A program made the translations under genes and the position numbers. The notes under the pieces were generated by a model. It searched no databases. It worked only from the letters and a program-made list of their open reading frames with translations, and was not told the origin of the DNA. A stretch of DNA of 64,000 bases from Corbicula japonica (lineage: Eukaryota; Mollusca; Bivalvia; Venerida; Cyrenidae), in NCBI GenBank assembly GCA_038501625.1, contig JAZAYU010001126.1, positions 1 through 64,000 on the forward strand, in the 5' to 3' direction. This document shows, piece by piece, positions 11,401 through 23,600 of the stretch; the stretch's first letter is position 1, and the number at the start of each line of letters is the position of its first letter.

Positions 11401-13971
11401 AATCATCATCATAAAATAATTCATATCCGACGGAAATATATGATCAGATTTAAAGCAACATCTTAGCTTAACTTTAAAAGATGAATCACCGATAATTGAA
11501 AGGGTTAATAATAAATAAAAATACCTTTTTCAGCTCTTTCCCTGGTCCGGCATAAGTATCTTCTAAATGTTTATGAACATCTTTCACCAATATACCATCG
11601 TAGTCCTAAATATTCAAACTCGTCGAATAAACAAGAGATAATACAAGAGCTCAGTCGGTTAGTATATTCTTGCAATACTCTTAATACTAAAAAAAAGAAA
11701 ATTCGTGAACTTCGATTGTTTTTATTATCAATAGAAAATAAAACTGTAAGAATTTACACTGGAAAAGATTATTAATGGAAATTGTACAACTGAAATGTTT
11801 GTTTGATTTTGACCAAACTTCACAATGAAGCAATGAAACAATAAAAAGGAACCTTACTTTTTAAAGCTTTATACGCAGATGGCAGGGGTTTAAGAAAGTT
11901 AAGTCAGAAAAGAGCATTTTGACGCCACTTTCGCGGTCATTAGTCGTCAAACGTTTCATTGTTAAAGAGTGTTGCTGTGATGTTTTAGATTGTCCGATGA
12001 CGGTAAACATGTAGACAACAAAATCTATTGAAAAAAAAACTTAATTTTGATTGCCGCACCGGGAATACCTATAAATAGCGTATGCCAACGTTGATGACAT
12101 AATACGTAAAACTTAAGCACGGTTTTCAAATAATTATTATTAATTTATCATATTAAACATAATGTCAAACTTTCTTTTAATTAGGATAATTTTACTTTGA
12201 GATATTCAAATTGGAAAGTGTGCACTTAGAACTTTTGACACTGTAGAATAAGACAGTGAAATGTATTTCAAGTGACAATATTTAGTAGAATCAAAGTTCT
12301 GGATTCATTGCATAAAATATGTTGACGATCTCTTTAATATATGATTTGAAGGCACTTTGACGTACTAACAATGAAGCCATCTACTGATTAATAAATATAT
12401 AATTGTTTACCTACCCTGTAAAAGTCTTTGCTTTTTGTCGTAAGTTTTGTCTGTTCTTCATGAAATCCATCCAGAGCTACTTGAAAGGCAGCCTAAGGAA
12501 AACAAAAAATATCATAAAAACGTGTTTTTTCTCTGGCTGTCTGTATGTATGTCCGCTCGCCTGTCCGCTCGTCCGTCCGTCCGTATGTCCGTCCATCTGT
12601 CTGTCTGTCTCTAGCATTTTATGCTTATACATTACCTATGCCATAATGCTGTTAATACAAATCATTTTGGCATTATTTGGATTTTCATGTGTATACTATC
12701 AGTTACAACATGTTACCTACTAAAGAATAAAGTTGTAACATTTTCGTGATCTTATCTGAATATTCGAAACTAAAATCAACATCAAAATCAAATCTAACTC
12801 CCACACTCACATGAAATTCTTACTTTCTCGTTCAATTGTAGGTAAGTTATGCTTTTGTACCATTTGGGATACTTGCTGATTTTATGTCATGATTAAATTT
12901 ATAACGGTTATGAAAAATTGCAACACAATCAGCAGATGCAGATGGAGGTGACATATAATAATTTGCCTTTAATAAGAATATTTGAAAGTACTTCTGTTCA
13001 TTGTCAGGACAACGCTCTAAATAAACAGCAATAACACAAAGACTATAGCAAAAGGAGGGTTGTAAGCTAAACATGCATTGTTCTTATTCCTTGCGGTGTT
13101 AATTTAGGTTCATTACAGTTATAATTGATCCTTTTAACTTTAAACATCTGTTATTAGGAAAAATCATTAACTTATGTTTACATGTAAGTGTATACTGACA
13201 GCAGTCATTTATATTTATTGACAGTTGGCATGTAAATAAAATAATGAATATTTTAACCATAACTATGTCCAGTAGCAGAGCGATTGTCTTTTCCTCGGTA
13301 TTTCCTTTTTTATCAAACATTTCAAAAGCATTTGTCCATTGGTTGTCGTACAGATCCGAAAATCTTTCTGCAATCTTGCCCGTGCGTATGTAGATATGTT
13401 TCCTGGAAGTGAATATTGCTTTATCATTGTGTAATTATAGTCATGGTGTAAAGCATTTTATCATATACTCAAAAATGATTTTACCATTGTGCAGCGTTGA
13501 TTATCAACATTGATACTCAAATTAGTAATTCAGTATTCAATTTCTTTATTTTGCAGCTTTCCATGTTCTATGTTACGTCAAATACTACGTCTCACTATGT
13601 TGTCGGAATTTTCTGGCACATAACGAACTCAAAATCAGTTTTACAACCGTTACGAATTTTACGTCATTCGTAAATTTTCTGCGCCGTTCATAAATTTTCT
13701 ATGCCATTCATAAATTTACTATCGCTTTCTTTCTTTTTTCTACTATAATGTTAACCACGTTCGTGACTAAAATGTTGTTTTTTAGTTTATTTTAATATGT
13801 TTTGAGTGAGAAAAGTAGATAATAAAAGGAACATTTTGATAGTATGCAGTCTGAAGGTTCGTATTGTTTCTCGTTGCGTATGTAAACCACAGCACGCTCG
13901 ACATTCTACGTCGGGAGATATTGTTTACATCCACAACTCGAATAATACGAGCATACTGTTACAATATTCCT

Positions 13972-14031
<60 letters not shown>

Positions 14032-16526
14032 AACCTGTCATTAGCAGCCATAAGGGAGTAACAAAAAGTGGCTGCTGAAGACAGGTGGCCGTTAAAGACA
14101 GTATGAAATAAGAACAAATTGTCAGTTTAGGTCGCAAATTATCTAAGTACTTTTTACTATTGAAAGTTTTCCTTGACCATAAGAGCGCTTAAACAATGCA
14201 ATTTTCAAAATGTTTAAGAAAATATTAATACTGAAGATTAAAATCTATGTATACTGCAAAATTTTGCAAACGCTTTGATAACTCAAAACAAATTTAAAGC
14301 TTTGATATATTTTATCATTAAGCGTAAGAATGAGCGAACGCTCTTTCATTTACTTATATTATTTTCAATGATTAAGAACATGTTAGATATTTCTATTTCT
14401 TATTTTAAGGTATTTTGTTTGATAGTAGTATCCGATGGACATTTGTCTAAAATCTTTTTTAATATAAATAGCTGAGATTTATGGTCCACAGGTAAAGAAT
14501 AGGTTTGTCCGAGAAAACAATGATCGGAACTAAACATGATAGAATTTTGGCCAGGAATCTAAAGCAATTGTGAACACTTTCATGCAATTCTAAAATAATG
14601 AGATTGTTTACATAAACCTCCAGTTTTCGGTTTACCCTTTTTACAAAAGTTACGGACGATAATAATGTCTGTTTCATTAAAAATAAATAAAATGATTTGT
14701 CCGATGATGTTTTTTCAGTTCGTTGAGAAAGTAAAATTTATAATCGGAGTACTAAAGAGAATAAGAGATATCTTCAAATATTTGCAAATATCGGGTCGGG
14801 TGCATTTGTGCAGCGAAAATTAAATAGTATGAAAATAAAGGGGTTACCTACTTTGCACGACTGTCGTTTATGGTTATGTACACTAGGAGCACTTCTCGAT
14901 GCGTCACTTTACAATTTTCAATTAAAATTATGCCTATGCATAAAATGTATACTTCACAATAATGTGTCGTAAACTTGTGCTTTAACAGTTGTCGTGGAGA
15001 CGTCTGTCCCAATTATTGTTTACTTTGAAAGCGTATTTATAACAACTGCTTTTTCCTGAGTAAACAGTAAATTAAACTGAAACAAGTTGTCACATTTTAA
15101 CAAGTAAAAGGAAATTGAAAAAATGCATTAAAATATTTGTGACCGACTAACACATTCCAGACAAAATTACCATTGTTTCGCTTAATCGATTTCCGTCTCG
15201 CCTTTAATAAACGATATATTACAACCATATAAATGTAAAATAACAGCTATTCGATCCTTTATATAGATAATGCTTTTCGAAATGAACGTTGTAAATACCG
15301 CAATAATTGCTCCATCTCAAGACCTAATTTCACTTTTTCCTCTTTAACTTTTAAAACTTCTTCTTTATCTTTCTTTTGCTTTTCATCCGCGACAGTTTTC
15401 CGTTGTTCTTCACCTTTAGCCATCCTGAAGAAACAGAAATGAAGGTTAAATGCAAGAAGTCAACAAAAATGATTATTCAGATTCAATCACAGTTGTGATA
15501 ATCCCGTGAAGCCATAAAATTAATGTTTTTGTAATACGATAAAAGTGCTGTTTACCTTTCTATATATGTTTTGTTAAATTGTTTTAAGTTAGAAAGATCT
15601 TAAGTATTTTTCAGTCAATTGTCACTGACTGCTTTTTCAATTTTTTCTATTATTTGTCTCAGTATTTCTTTAATGTTTTTAGATCATATATGATCACGCT
15701 AAGTCATAACCGTTCGTTTATTAGATTCTACACTTAGCTTAGCTGCTTTGCTGTTCGACATGTGTGCTCTTTCTTTTTATTCTCGTTTTCAAACTCCTAC
15801 TGTCTCATTTTAACAGGTTTGAGATTAAAATCATTGGCCTTATATGATTGCAGAGTTTTATTCAGACTTTGACAAATTTTAACATCAGATGTACATATGT
15901 ATAGTTTTGCTGTCAACATGTACTCGTACCTTTTGGACAAACGCTTGACGTGAGCTGTATTGGTAAGACAGCTCGAAATAAATAAGACGACAAAGAAAAT
16001 CGAAAACCGAATTCAATAGGCGCAATGGCCGTACTTTTCTTGGTTTTTTTACCTTTTGTGTCTAACAGCATCCGAAAGACGTTTCACGATGTGACCGCTT
16101 GTAAAGTAATTGTGGTTCTGCACACACACTCCGCAGATATATCTTCCGAATGGACCACAGTCAAGGCAAAACTGAGATGCGGGTTGAGGTTTCCCTTTAT
16201 CCACACAAAAAGCGCAGAGATCTTGCATTCCTTCTGTGGCCTCATCGCTGCCAATGTCATCGGTATTACTGGCCATAGCTATCAAAAATATCCTTCTCTT
16301 TTATTCGTAAAGCGTCATTGAAACACATTAAGTCGGAAAGAATCTCGTCTACCTTTACCCTTACATAAACATGCTCAGTAATTATGCACTTTTTACCTAT
16401 AAAGCTTACACTTCATCAGACATTATGTCCATGAATTACAGATTAACTGTTGTTGTGTAATTCTATGAATTACTTTTGTCAGGTTAAGGTTGAAAGATTA
16501 CAACTAGACAGTAACTTACCAGCCAT
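8160..16526 (-). CDS. Gene A: B-box / coiled-coil / MIEAP-like C-terminal protein (7 exons)
   Basis: Exons on the minus strand: 16526-16520, 16278-16053, 15424-15299, 13402-13258, 12492-12415, 11605-11525, 8477-8160. Every intron is GT-AG and all phases agree, giving 326 residues. Residues 24-65 form a B-box zinc finger (C24, C27, C40, C43, C51, C54, H58, H65). Residues about 78-119 are charged coiled coil. Residues 120-221 are helical and include ERFSDLYDNQWTNAF. Residues 222-326 carry ECLRVCWLMTLNNPP, IVEFMVWPPIF and a final LCRGIAQ, resembling the C-terminal domain of mitochondria-eating protein (MIEAP/SPATA18). That family acts in mitochondrial quality control in vertebrates; the role here is inferred only. 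No RING finger is seen, so ubiquitin-ligase activity is not implied. Start chosen at ATG 16526; ATG 16276 is an alternative. A mariner remnant lies in the last intron. Confidence 0.8.
8617..9839 (+). mobile_element. mariner element remnant in gene A's last intron
   Basis: The terminal inverted repeats, TACGAGGGATGTTCAATATA at 8617 and TACGAGGGACGTTCAATATA inverted at 9839, extend ~35 bp with few mismatches. TA dinucleotides flank both ends. TACGAGGG..GTTCA is typical of mariner ends. Interior bases 9007-9330 keep an N-terminal transposase trace in plus orientation. The DDD catalytic part could not be found in the remaining ~500 bases. Confidence 0.88.
9007..9330 (+). pseudogene. mariner transposase N-terminal remnant
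   Basis: Plus-strand reading (with frameshifts) gives TQERRDVRVNIKFC, GKSATETFIMLQEALGED, VFRWHKMFLKGHKALND, EHRSGRKKS, LTVLKLAEIADVSL and LSMRKLS. This order is the paired helix-turn-helix DNA-binding region of mariner transposases (GKSA.ETF.ML...; VF.WH..F..G...; D..SGR; LA...; L.MRK.S). In-frame stops show it is inactive. Confidence 0.8.
9845..10246. repeat. ~400-bp foldback / MITE-like element
   Basis: 'CTGGGCCAGAC..TAAAATATT', continuing 'TTTGTTTCCCCATCC', at the left recurs inverted at the right ('CAGGGCC..AATAAAATATT', continuing 'TTTGTTTCCCCATCC'). Both arms continue into GACC repeats. It lies 6 bp from the mariner right end. No open frame is present. A clear target duplication was not found. 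Confidence 0.65.
10615..10790 (+). repeat. M1 family copy 2 (diverged)
   Basis: The order 'cgacaaatatcaaaatattgcagg', 'cagtttgatta', 'cacgccgcctggcacc' and 'caactccatatttatac' matches M1 with many substitutions. It lies in an intron of gene A flanked by simple AT-rich DNA. Confidence 0.6.
11525..11605 (-). CDS. Gene A exon 6 (81 nt)
   Basis: The acceptor is ATATTTAG|GACTAC and the donor AAAAAG|GTATTT. It encodes a segment starting DYDGILVKDVHKHLED and ending in lysines. It corresponds to the 90-nt exon of gene C (49,512-49,601; SSDDKLVKDVMKQLKD) and the 89-nt damaged exon of B. Confidence 0.72.
12118..12245 (+). repeat. Dispersed repeat, paired with 26,845-26,975
   Basis: Both places read 'ttt.caaataattat', then 'aacataatgt.aaac', 'cttttaatta', 'tttactttgagat' and 'gtgcact'. 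Identity is moderate, with no coding potential. Confidence 0.5.
12415..12492 (-). CDS. Gene A exon 5 (78 nt helical exon)
   Basis: The acceptor is TTCCTTAG|GCTGCC and the donor TACAGG|GTAGGT. It encodes AAFQVALDGFHEEQTK and a short charged helix. It has the same length and phase as the 78-nt exons at 38,606-38,683 (B) and 49,910-49,987 (C), which begin TAY.VAS. Confidence 0.75.
12535..12612 (+). repeat. Degenerate tetranucleotide tract (tgtc/gtcc)
   Basis: A run of tgtc, gtcc and gtat units lies in the intron immediately upstream of gene A exon 5. It accounts for the repetitive SVCPSIC-type plus-strand frame there. Confidence 0.8.
13258..13402 (-). CDS. Gene A exon 4: conserved helical module
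   Basis: The acceptor is ACTTCCAG|GAAAC and the donor ATAGTTATG|GTTAAA (weak +3 to +6). It encodes KIAERFSDLYDNQWTNAF followed by EEKTIALLLDIVM. The counterparts are KLAEKFSELYDNAWTDAF in gene C (50,933-51,134) and the matching exon in locus B. All end in phase 0 after a Met/Leu-rich helix. Confidence 0.8.
13974..14028 (+). repeat. (GA)n microsatellite
   Basis: There are more than 25 GA dinucleotides inside a gene A intron. They create artefactual Arg-Glu and Leu-Ser frames on the two strands. Confidence 0.97.
14500..14905 (+). repeat. Composite of dispersed repeats in gene A intron
   Basis: Bases 14,510-14,560 match the 5.5-kb repeat. Bases 14,740-14,900 match 7,260-7,420 ('gatatcttcaaa', 'tcgggtc', 'actgtcgtt.atggttatg'). 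No coding sequence was recognised. Confidence 0.45.
15299..15424 (-). CDS. Gene A exon 3: coiled coil
   Basis: The 126-nt exon lies between TTTCTTCAG|GATGGC and TTGCG|GTATTT. It encodes a Lys/Glu-rich helix (GEEQRKTVADEKQKK, then LEMEQLLR). It aligns with the 126-nt coil exon of locus B and the 141-nt coil exon of gene C, and all three end in phase 2 after a Leu-Leu. In A the donor is an ordinary GT; in B and C it is GC. Confidence 0.8.
16053..16278 (-). CDS. Gene A exon 2: B-box zinc finger
   Basis: The acceptor is TTTTTGATAG|CT and the donor is CACAAAAG|GTAAAA. The exon encodes CAFC...QFCLDC...YICGVC...H...H, a CC-type (B-box1-like) two-zinc arrangement with spacing C-x2-C-x12-C-x2-C-x7-C-x2-C-x3-H-x6-H. 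It joins in phase upstream to ATGGCTG (exon 1) and downstream to a charged helix. B-boxes usually mediate self-association or protein binding in TRIM-type proteins. Confidence 0.85.
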
Positions 16527-17630
16527 GGCCAGGTGCAAATTTGAAAATTGGAATCTGACAACCGAAATATATAAATACAATTAATTACAAATCTGACAAT
16601 ATCAGCTCTTGATAAATAAACGATTCCTGTTTTTGTTGCAAAAAAATCCCTACAATTCATATCATTTCAATTAAAACAGAAATAAACAAACTAATGCAAA
16701 CAGAGGCAGAATAAATAGCCCTTTAATAAATTGTATCTACATCCCATATTAATTAGCAGTTTCCCCCTGAGATATAGATAGGCAAGAATCATCTGATGGC
16801 ATCGGTAACGGGTACAGTAATGTAACTAGTCAGTATGAAAAGTTCACATTATTAGCATAACAGAAAGCTAAAAACATATGTCGATATGGCAATAAAAACA
16901 AAAATAAAACAGAACGGTTTCTTCAAACATCTCTAGGACAGGTAACCAAAAAGACAGAAGCCTCGACAAGACAACATGCTAGATAAACAGTTAAACGTAA
17001 CCTTATACTGTTAATGTAAATTTAAACGGTTGAACCTATGAGAGCTCTGACGTTCCATGCTTTATTGAATTATAGTATTAGCAGGCAAATACTAGTTTTA
17101 ATGTTTAAACACGGAAGTGAATTAAATGTGTTACGATTTTTTCTAATGAGCTTACAAAACATATTAATTATTTCAAAAGTTCCTTCTTCTTTTGTTCCGA
17201 TAGCAAATAAAAGTGAAACACAACTTCACTGTACCTGAATATTCCACCAGTGTAACAAACCGATATGACCAGATTTATTATCTGCGCATGCTTGGAGTAT
17301 AACAAAATATCGACTTTATACTATATACAGAAAGATAATCATTCCTTTACACTTCGATCTTGATTAGTGACTTAAAAGTAGAAATAGCGACCATGAAAAG
17401 GGGCATAATTACGCATTCTCGGCGTAATTATAAAAATAAATATTCTTTATAAAATTAAAAAAAAAATGCATGATCGCGGACACTAGTGTTATGATCCTCG
17501 TTCCTCATCGAGGAGAACATAAGTAAATTAACATTTTTCAAGAAATGCTCATTTTAATTAAAATATTTCAAGACAAGATATTAATAAAATAAAGATTAAA
17601 TAAAAACGGCTTAGATAGATTTTCAATGCC
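16527..17630. other. Gene A upstream region, nothing clear
   Basis: This AT-rich sequence upstream of gene A's first ATG should contain its promoter, but no TATA/Inr combination stands out. No additional exon was recognised. Confidence 0.4.
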
Positions 17631-17634
17631 GACC

Positions 17635-17880
17635 TGACAGTGGGGGTTCGCTCCTAGGTAGAGGCAATATCATTTGAAAGTAGCGATATTTGTGCAGTGT
17701 GGCGGCCGTAAAAAGTTTCCCCGTACATATAGTCAGTACTGTTATCAGTAAAATAACCCGTTACCGATGTCGAGCAGTTATGGTAACGAATATTAGGGCT
17801 ATCTGATCTACATTTTAAGGATTGTCCCGGTAAGCTCAATTGGTTGCGTTTTCGGAATAGGAGGACTAGGCGCAAGTAAA
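17635..17880 (+). repeat. tRNA-derived SINE repeat, copy 1
   Basis: The unit has an RNA polymerase III B-box-like GGTTCGCTCC at 17,646, the conserved core 'gtgcagtgtggcggccgtaa' and 'cccgtacatatag', and an A-box-like GTAAGCTCAATTGG near 17,830. The cut point is rotated relative to a tRNA head, as expected for tandemly arranged units. Related copies are at 24.5-26.2, 38.7 and 40.45 kb. Confidence 0.75.
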
Positions 17881-18389
17881 TCTACCCAAAGGTATTATCA
17901 AGTATTTTTACTAATTTTTAAATAGAAATATGACAGAAAATCTCGTTTTGTCATAGCTACTCGTCACGGTGAAATATATTTCAACCTAGATATCAAGATC
18001 CAAAAACTTAACAGCAGTTTCGACGGTGATTTAAGTAAGGTTTGTGATGAGAATTAGATGAAAAGAAACACATCTATTGCAGTGAATAGGATTTTTAATC
18101 TGAAAAGTAAAGTAACCTTTATTTTGACTATGGATCTAGTTTCGAAATAATGCAAGCGTTTTAGAAGATAAACAGTATGAGTTTAATTTATCAACATCTA
18201 AAATCCTCGATATCGGCATTGACTTGCCTGTGGATTCTGCTATACATTATCGTTTAGAAGTAAAGTAATTCCATGTTACAATAAAAGAATATGATTCTAA
18301 ATTTCTTTAATAAGAAATCATATATATTAGAGAGATTAGAAGCGCAACTTCTTTAAACATAAAATACATCTCACCGATTACGGATTTTT

Positions 18390-20190
18390 GCCCTTACAAT
18401 GTTTCTTTGTCCAGTAACTACAAGTTACATTAAAACTGTAAGCAGAACTCAGTTTTTACTATTTTATGACCGGAACTCATTTGCCTAAAAGCTGTTGTAT
18501 GCATCATTTAATTTAGACCTTCAAATTGTGTTTGCAAATAGTGCAATAATCGCTTATGTGGCTGTATTTCACTTGAGTATACTTGTTTCATTGTTTGCGA
18601 TTTGAGCGCGAATACAAAACCCAGTGAAACATATAGTTAATATAGTTTTGCTTATGACGATAAAAATGCGCGAATTTATGCCCTGCGTACATTAATTACG
18701 AGGGATGATCCAAAATAACGTAGACTTTTGTCATTGCATCTTAATGTGAAATACGTTCGCAATAAATAATATACTAAATTCAATCAGAACACAAACGTAA
18801 CAAACTGAGCTAAAATATTCATATGTTTAATCGATTTTAAAAGCGCGCCGCTTATTTGAATAACCATGGTAACACGTAGGTGGCGCACGTCATTTCTATT
18901 GTATTTTATTAAGCAAATACCTGTCAATATAAACAAAACTAGTAGTGGAAAAAGAGCCAGACATCGCAATGTCAAAGCGAGGTATACGAATGATGTCATG
19001 CCAAAATTTTACGTCATTCGGACTTTGCGTTTTAAAACCAGTCAATATTTAAGAGAGTTATCACCAACGTGAAAACGTCAGAAATGTCGTCGCCAGAACG
19101 CCCGGAGATACGCGCTATTATAAAAATCTGTCATAATCTTTGAAAATCACCTACTGGAAAGCTAAAATAATTTAGCAGACGCAAACGAAAACTTCCGTAA
19201 GCCGAGCTCTAGTTTTTAAGTGGAACCAGCGCTTTTCAAAGATCAGGAGAGACATTAAAAATATTCCTGGGGTAAGGAAAAAAATCAAAAAAATCGGCGT
19301 TATGGCAGTGACGTCAAGCCGGCAAATGAGGCGGAGAAAAGTCTAACTATTGTGGCGCTTTTCGAGCTATTCTAGACTGGATGAGGTACCGAGCAACGGA
19401 TATTGCCGATCAAATTACATTTTTAAAGTTTTGTTAATAATTAATTGACAAATTCGTTTTTCATAAAATGTTTTTGTTTGGTATTTGAATCATTAAGAAG
19501 TCATAAATTATCAAATAAGAATAATAAGTTATTTATTTTAATTACACTTGAGTAAACAGCTACAGAGACTGTGTCCACAATGCAAAGACTTGTTATAACA
19601 AATACTAATTTGTAATGAATTATTTTTACAGGTACATGCCCGTCGCTTAAGAACCGCGATACTGTGGGTATTGCATTTCCGGTCGTTTCGTTGGCGGTAG
19701 GTGCGAGCAGAGACCAATTTCTTGATCGCCTCATAACCACTTGTAAGACTTTGACCAGCAATGAAATCCTGCTATGTTCGATCAATGGTTCCCAGGCATT
19801 GCATTCCGGTTACGGGGTCTATTTAAAGAAACTTTGAATATACGCCGCATCGCTAACGCTGCGTCCGTGAATAAACGTCGTTGACGTTGAGAGATCTAAT
19901 TTGACGTGCGCCGGATAGCGCTTAGTGTATGATTTTAATTGTTCATAGTTTTTTACGTGATGTTGTATTTTGCTGATATTTTGTAAAAATATGCTGGACA
20001 TATTCCGATTAAAGCTTCTGTAATTTTATTTGTAGTATTTTGAATAATATAAAAACTATAACAAAAGTCTACGTTATTTTGGATCATCCTTCGTATACCG
20101 CAGTTTATCATACTCATGTTAAGTTTATCTGCCTCAAAACACTACATTCTGACTTCAGCTTTTACATATATACTCTCTTTTCCTTTCTTC
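18390..20190 (+). repeat. Segment duplicated at 40.9-41.3 kb, split by mariner
   Basis: Bases 18,395-18,696 and 20,096-20,190 are together colinear with 40,905-41,310 ('tttgtccagtaac.acaagtta', 'tatgaccggaactcatttgcc', 'tcaaattgtgtttgca', then after the gap 'cagtttatcatactcatgtt'). The 1.4-kb mariner lies exactly in the gap. Both segments also have a SINE repeat a few hundred bases upstream, so the duplication probably began at or before the SINE. Confidence 0.8.
18697..20095 (+). mobile_element. mariner element remnant 2
   Basis: The inverted ends TACGAGGGATGATCCAAAAT (left) and TACGAAGGATGATCCAAAAT (right, inverted) extend through AACGTAGACTTTTGT. Plus-strand remnants at about 19,085-19,420 give SSPERPEIRAIIKICHNL, KSPTGKL, a GETLK block and RYRATDIADQI, the N-terminal DNA-binding region of mariner transposase, with stops. 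Catalytic DDD motifs were not found. TA at each border matches the canonical target site. Confidence 0.87.
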
Positions 20191-20449
20191 TTTTTCGGTG
20201 TATGACGGGGCTGTGTTTTCTGAGTGTGGCTCGCCATGATACGCATAGTTGCCTTTTTATGTTTTATAAGCATTTGTTCGCCAGATATTTGCACACACTA
20301 TCGACAATGTATGTTTACTGTATTTACTTATCAGTAACCTATGTTATCTATCTAGGATCGATTTATTAAGGAAATTATTTAAGGATGATTAATATTTTCC
20401 TGAAACATAAATTTAATAAATAAATTTTCACTAAATTAAATAAAATATT

Positions 20450-20655
20450 ATAAAATAGATGAAAAGGGAACTTTGAAGACCCTCAACCACGACAAATATG
20501 AAAATATTGCAGGCTCGGTTTGATTGAGCCTGTTCGTGGGCAGTAATGGATATGTCTTTTACTGCCCACGCCGCCTAGCCCCGGCTTGAGCGCAACTCAA
20601 TATTAACACCAATCAACAGTACAATTTTGATCCATCCCAAACGATGGTATGCTTA
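20450..20655 (+). repeat. M1 family copy 3
   Basis: This is one of the best-preserved copies, running from 'aaaatagatgaaaagggaac' to 'catcccaaacgatgg'. The hairpin arms read GGGCAGTAA and TTACTGCCC. Arm changes relative to copy 1 (GGACAGTAAT/ATTACTGTCC) are compensatory, which keeps the stem. Confidence 0.85.
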
Positions 20656-23600
20656 ATAAGAAATATCTTTAAAAAAGATAAACGGCGTAGATTGTACATG
20701 AAACGATACAGTTTGTAGCTGGTATTATTCACTTCATCTTGATTTACGTGTAAATTAAATAATTTCAGTGTGAATCCTTCACAGTGACTTTTTATTTAAA
20801 TTATTTAGATTTATATGTAAAATTACATCCCACACAAATTAAATTATGTCTTAGGAACAGATCAATAGATTTTAATATTGTTTATAAATGTGAATCTAAT
20901 AATTATAACAAAAAACCCAGATTTTTATAGGTCTTTGCTTATAAATACCTTTAACATAAAAAACAAGTTAGTAGAGGATGTATTAATTACCAAGATAACA
21001 GAGAAATTCAGTAAGATCTTAAGACTTATTGTGAGAAATAAACAATAATAAAGAGTTATAAGTGTTTTCTTCAAAACTTTAAGAGAAATTCATAGGAACA
21101 TGAAACAATTCTAGAATATACCACTCTGAGAAAGCTGTATGCTTTAACTGCAATCTGATAAAAATCATCTACTGAAAACCGTTACGCTAACATGTTCTTA
21201 GATCTGACTTGAGTGCAAAAGCGGACTCGGAGTTTTTTCGCGTAACATATTACACGTAGTTGCCAGATTTAAGACAAGTAAGCACACTGTACAATCCTCA
21301 CTCGCGATAAAGATATTTTATATAAGAAACGTATTGTAAAAGTCCTTGGTTGTTTTTATTCTTAAAACATAATGTATCAGATGATTCATCAATTGCTGAA
21401 AGAATAAAATATATTTAGTGAAGACTTAAAGACTTAAATAGCGAACTCATTGTTCATGTATATCGCGTAGCATATTATATACAGCTGCCCGTTTTAAGAG
21501 ACGGATAAACATTTTAATTACTGAAAGAGCTGGGATAAATTTCCATTTACTAAAATCTCACAAACATAACAATAATTCAAGCTAGCAGATTTTATTACTT
21601 CAATTTTAAGCTTTACAGTGAAAGTGTAACATCGATTTCTTTCTAAAGCCATTTCCACTTACTTTCACTTTTATTTTGTATAGGTTGATATAAAAGAGTG
21701 ACTGTATTGTTGTTGACAAATAATCCTAGCCAATGACGAGTACTGTAGTGTGCCTCATTTCAAAATCTTTCAACACAAGAATATAGCAAAGATCTAAACG
21801 TCACAGTAATAATCGTTTCAAACAGTGTAAACTTATTGTTTAAAAATCCCACTAGATACCTTTTCACCCTGCTAGATGCCTCTCTGGCGGAAATAGCTAC
21901 CAATCGAAATAGTTTATTTAATTTTCCCGCTGCATAACAATAAAATACCAGTATTATTTACAACACTTCATTGGTTAATAAATTAGGTCAAAAGTGAGCT
22001 TAGACAGCTACGCCGAAAAAAGTACAGTTTACTAATATTTTAAAACTATGCTTACGTTTGTTTTCCTTCCTATAAACAATCCATGAATTGGAATTACAAA
22101 TACAAAAACAACAGTTGCACAGTTGGGTAAATATATATCATTTTATGTACTCTTCACAATATACTGAAACAATTTATGTGAAAAGTAGTTATCTTTTCAT
22201 CAAAAATACAACTCGGGTAGGTCCCATTATGTTTTATCTTCTTCCGCATTATAACCTAGCCATATGTTGATGATTGAATGGATAAAAAAGACTTTTTAAA
22301 ATCATTTTAGTTACTGTTTATCTTTGAGGTAATGTTGTTTTGGTTTTTTTTGTTTATTGCTGTTGGTGTTGTTGTTGTTGTTGTTGTTTTGGGGATAATA
22401 AAAAACTGTAGAACCGTAAACGTAGACGTGCTAGAAGCGACAGAGATTTTATTTATAATAAAGCTCTAAAAAACGAAAGACTGCGATGATTTCAAAATAT
22501 TTAATAAATTTACCTAAATCAGTTAGATTGAATTGGATAACAATAAATTGACATAAGTTTGACATAACTTTATTGCAACACGAAATAAAAACATACTTCA
22601 TTTGTTTATATGATTCTGTCTATCATGTTTGCACTTTTCTGTATTAATTGTAACGGTTAAACGAAATTTTATTTTTAATACTTTAACCCAAGGTTATAGA
22701 AAATTCTACATCACAAGAGCTTTAGGTAAAATTACGCAATATACTCATGAAAGATCAGTATTCTTTACTTTATAAAGATGTTTAGTTTGCAGTACAGGTA
22801 TGTAGAACATCAAAATAACAGCTGTATACCATCCAAAAACCAAAAATTGATTTCTGTATTTTCAATAAAGACATTGGCGCGATAAAATAATTTCGACAAC
22901 GGAATAATGTTTTATCTAGGGGATACTATCTTGTTATCATGTATTGGGTACATATTGGAGATACAATGTACAGTCAGTTGAAAAGAAATGAATTGATAAC
23001 GAGTCTTTTTATAAGGTAGTGCTTTATACGACTTTATTTCCTCCAAGTTAATGAAGAGTTACATATAACATTATTATACAGCAGATGTAATGAAACAAGG
23101 TGAACTTAATGAAATAAAGTGAAATAAATAAGAATTATATATAAGCATGTATACAATCGCTCAAGTAAAAGGCCTTAGAGTTATATTATAAGTCCATGTT
23201 TATATAAGGCTAAACTTAAATTCACAATAGGTATACTTAAAGCGATTACACAACATCATAGGTATAATGTCCTTCTTAATGTAAAAGTTCCCGCGACAAC
23301 GAAAAGGGACTTTGAATACAGGACTATCACCAAAATTTTCAGATATGAATCAACATTGTACATTTGAATTGTACAACGCTATTGTGTGTCGTAAAAAATA
23401 TGCACCAATGCTCAGGAAATCAGCATACTTTTCTAGAGAAACAAGTTCTATGAGTCCATCGTCGGAGAGTTCAATCTTTTAATAAAATTAAATATATAAT
23501 GTCTATAATTCCAATAAATGGTATCACATATTTAGTAAGTGATATCACAAATTAACAGTTAAAGGATGATATCACATTTCTAATTAAGCAATGTCACCTT

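Noticed and set aside
13806..14137. Frames with long Arg-Glu or Leu-Ser runs
   Set aside because: Translation of the (GA)n microsatellite.
16025..16321. 98-codon plus-strand open frame
   Set aside because: It is antisense to the B-box exon of gene A, whose Cys/His pattern and splice phases are far better support.
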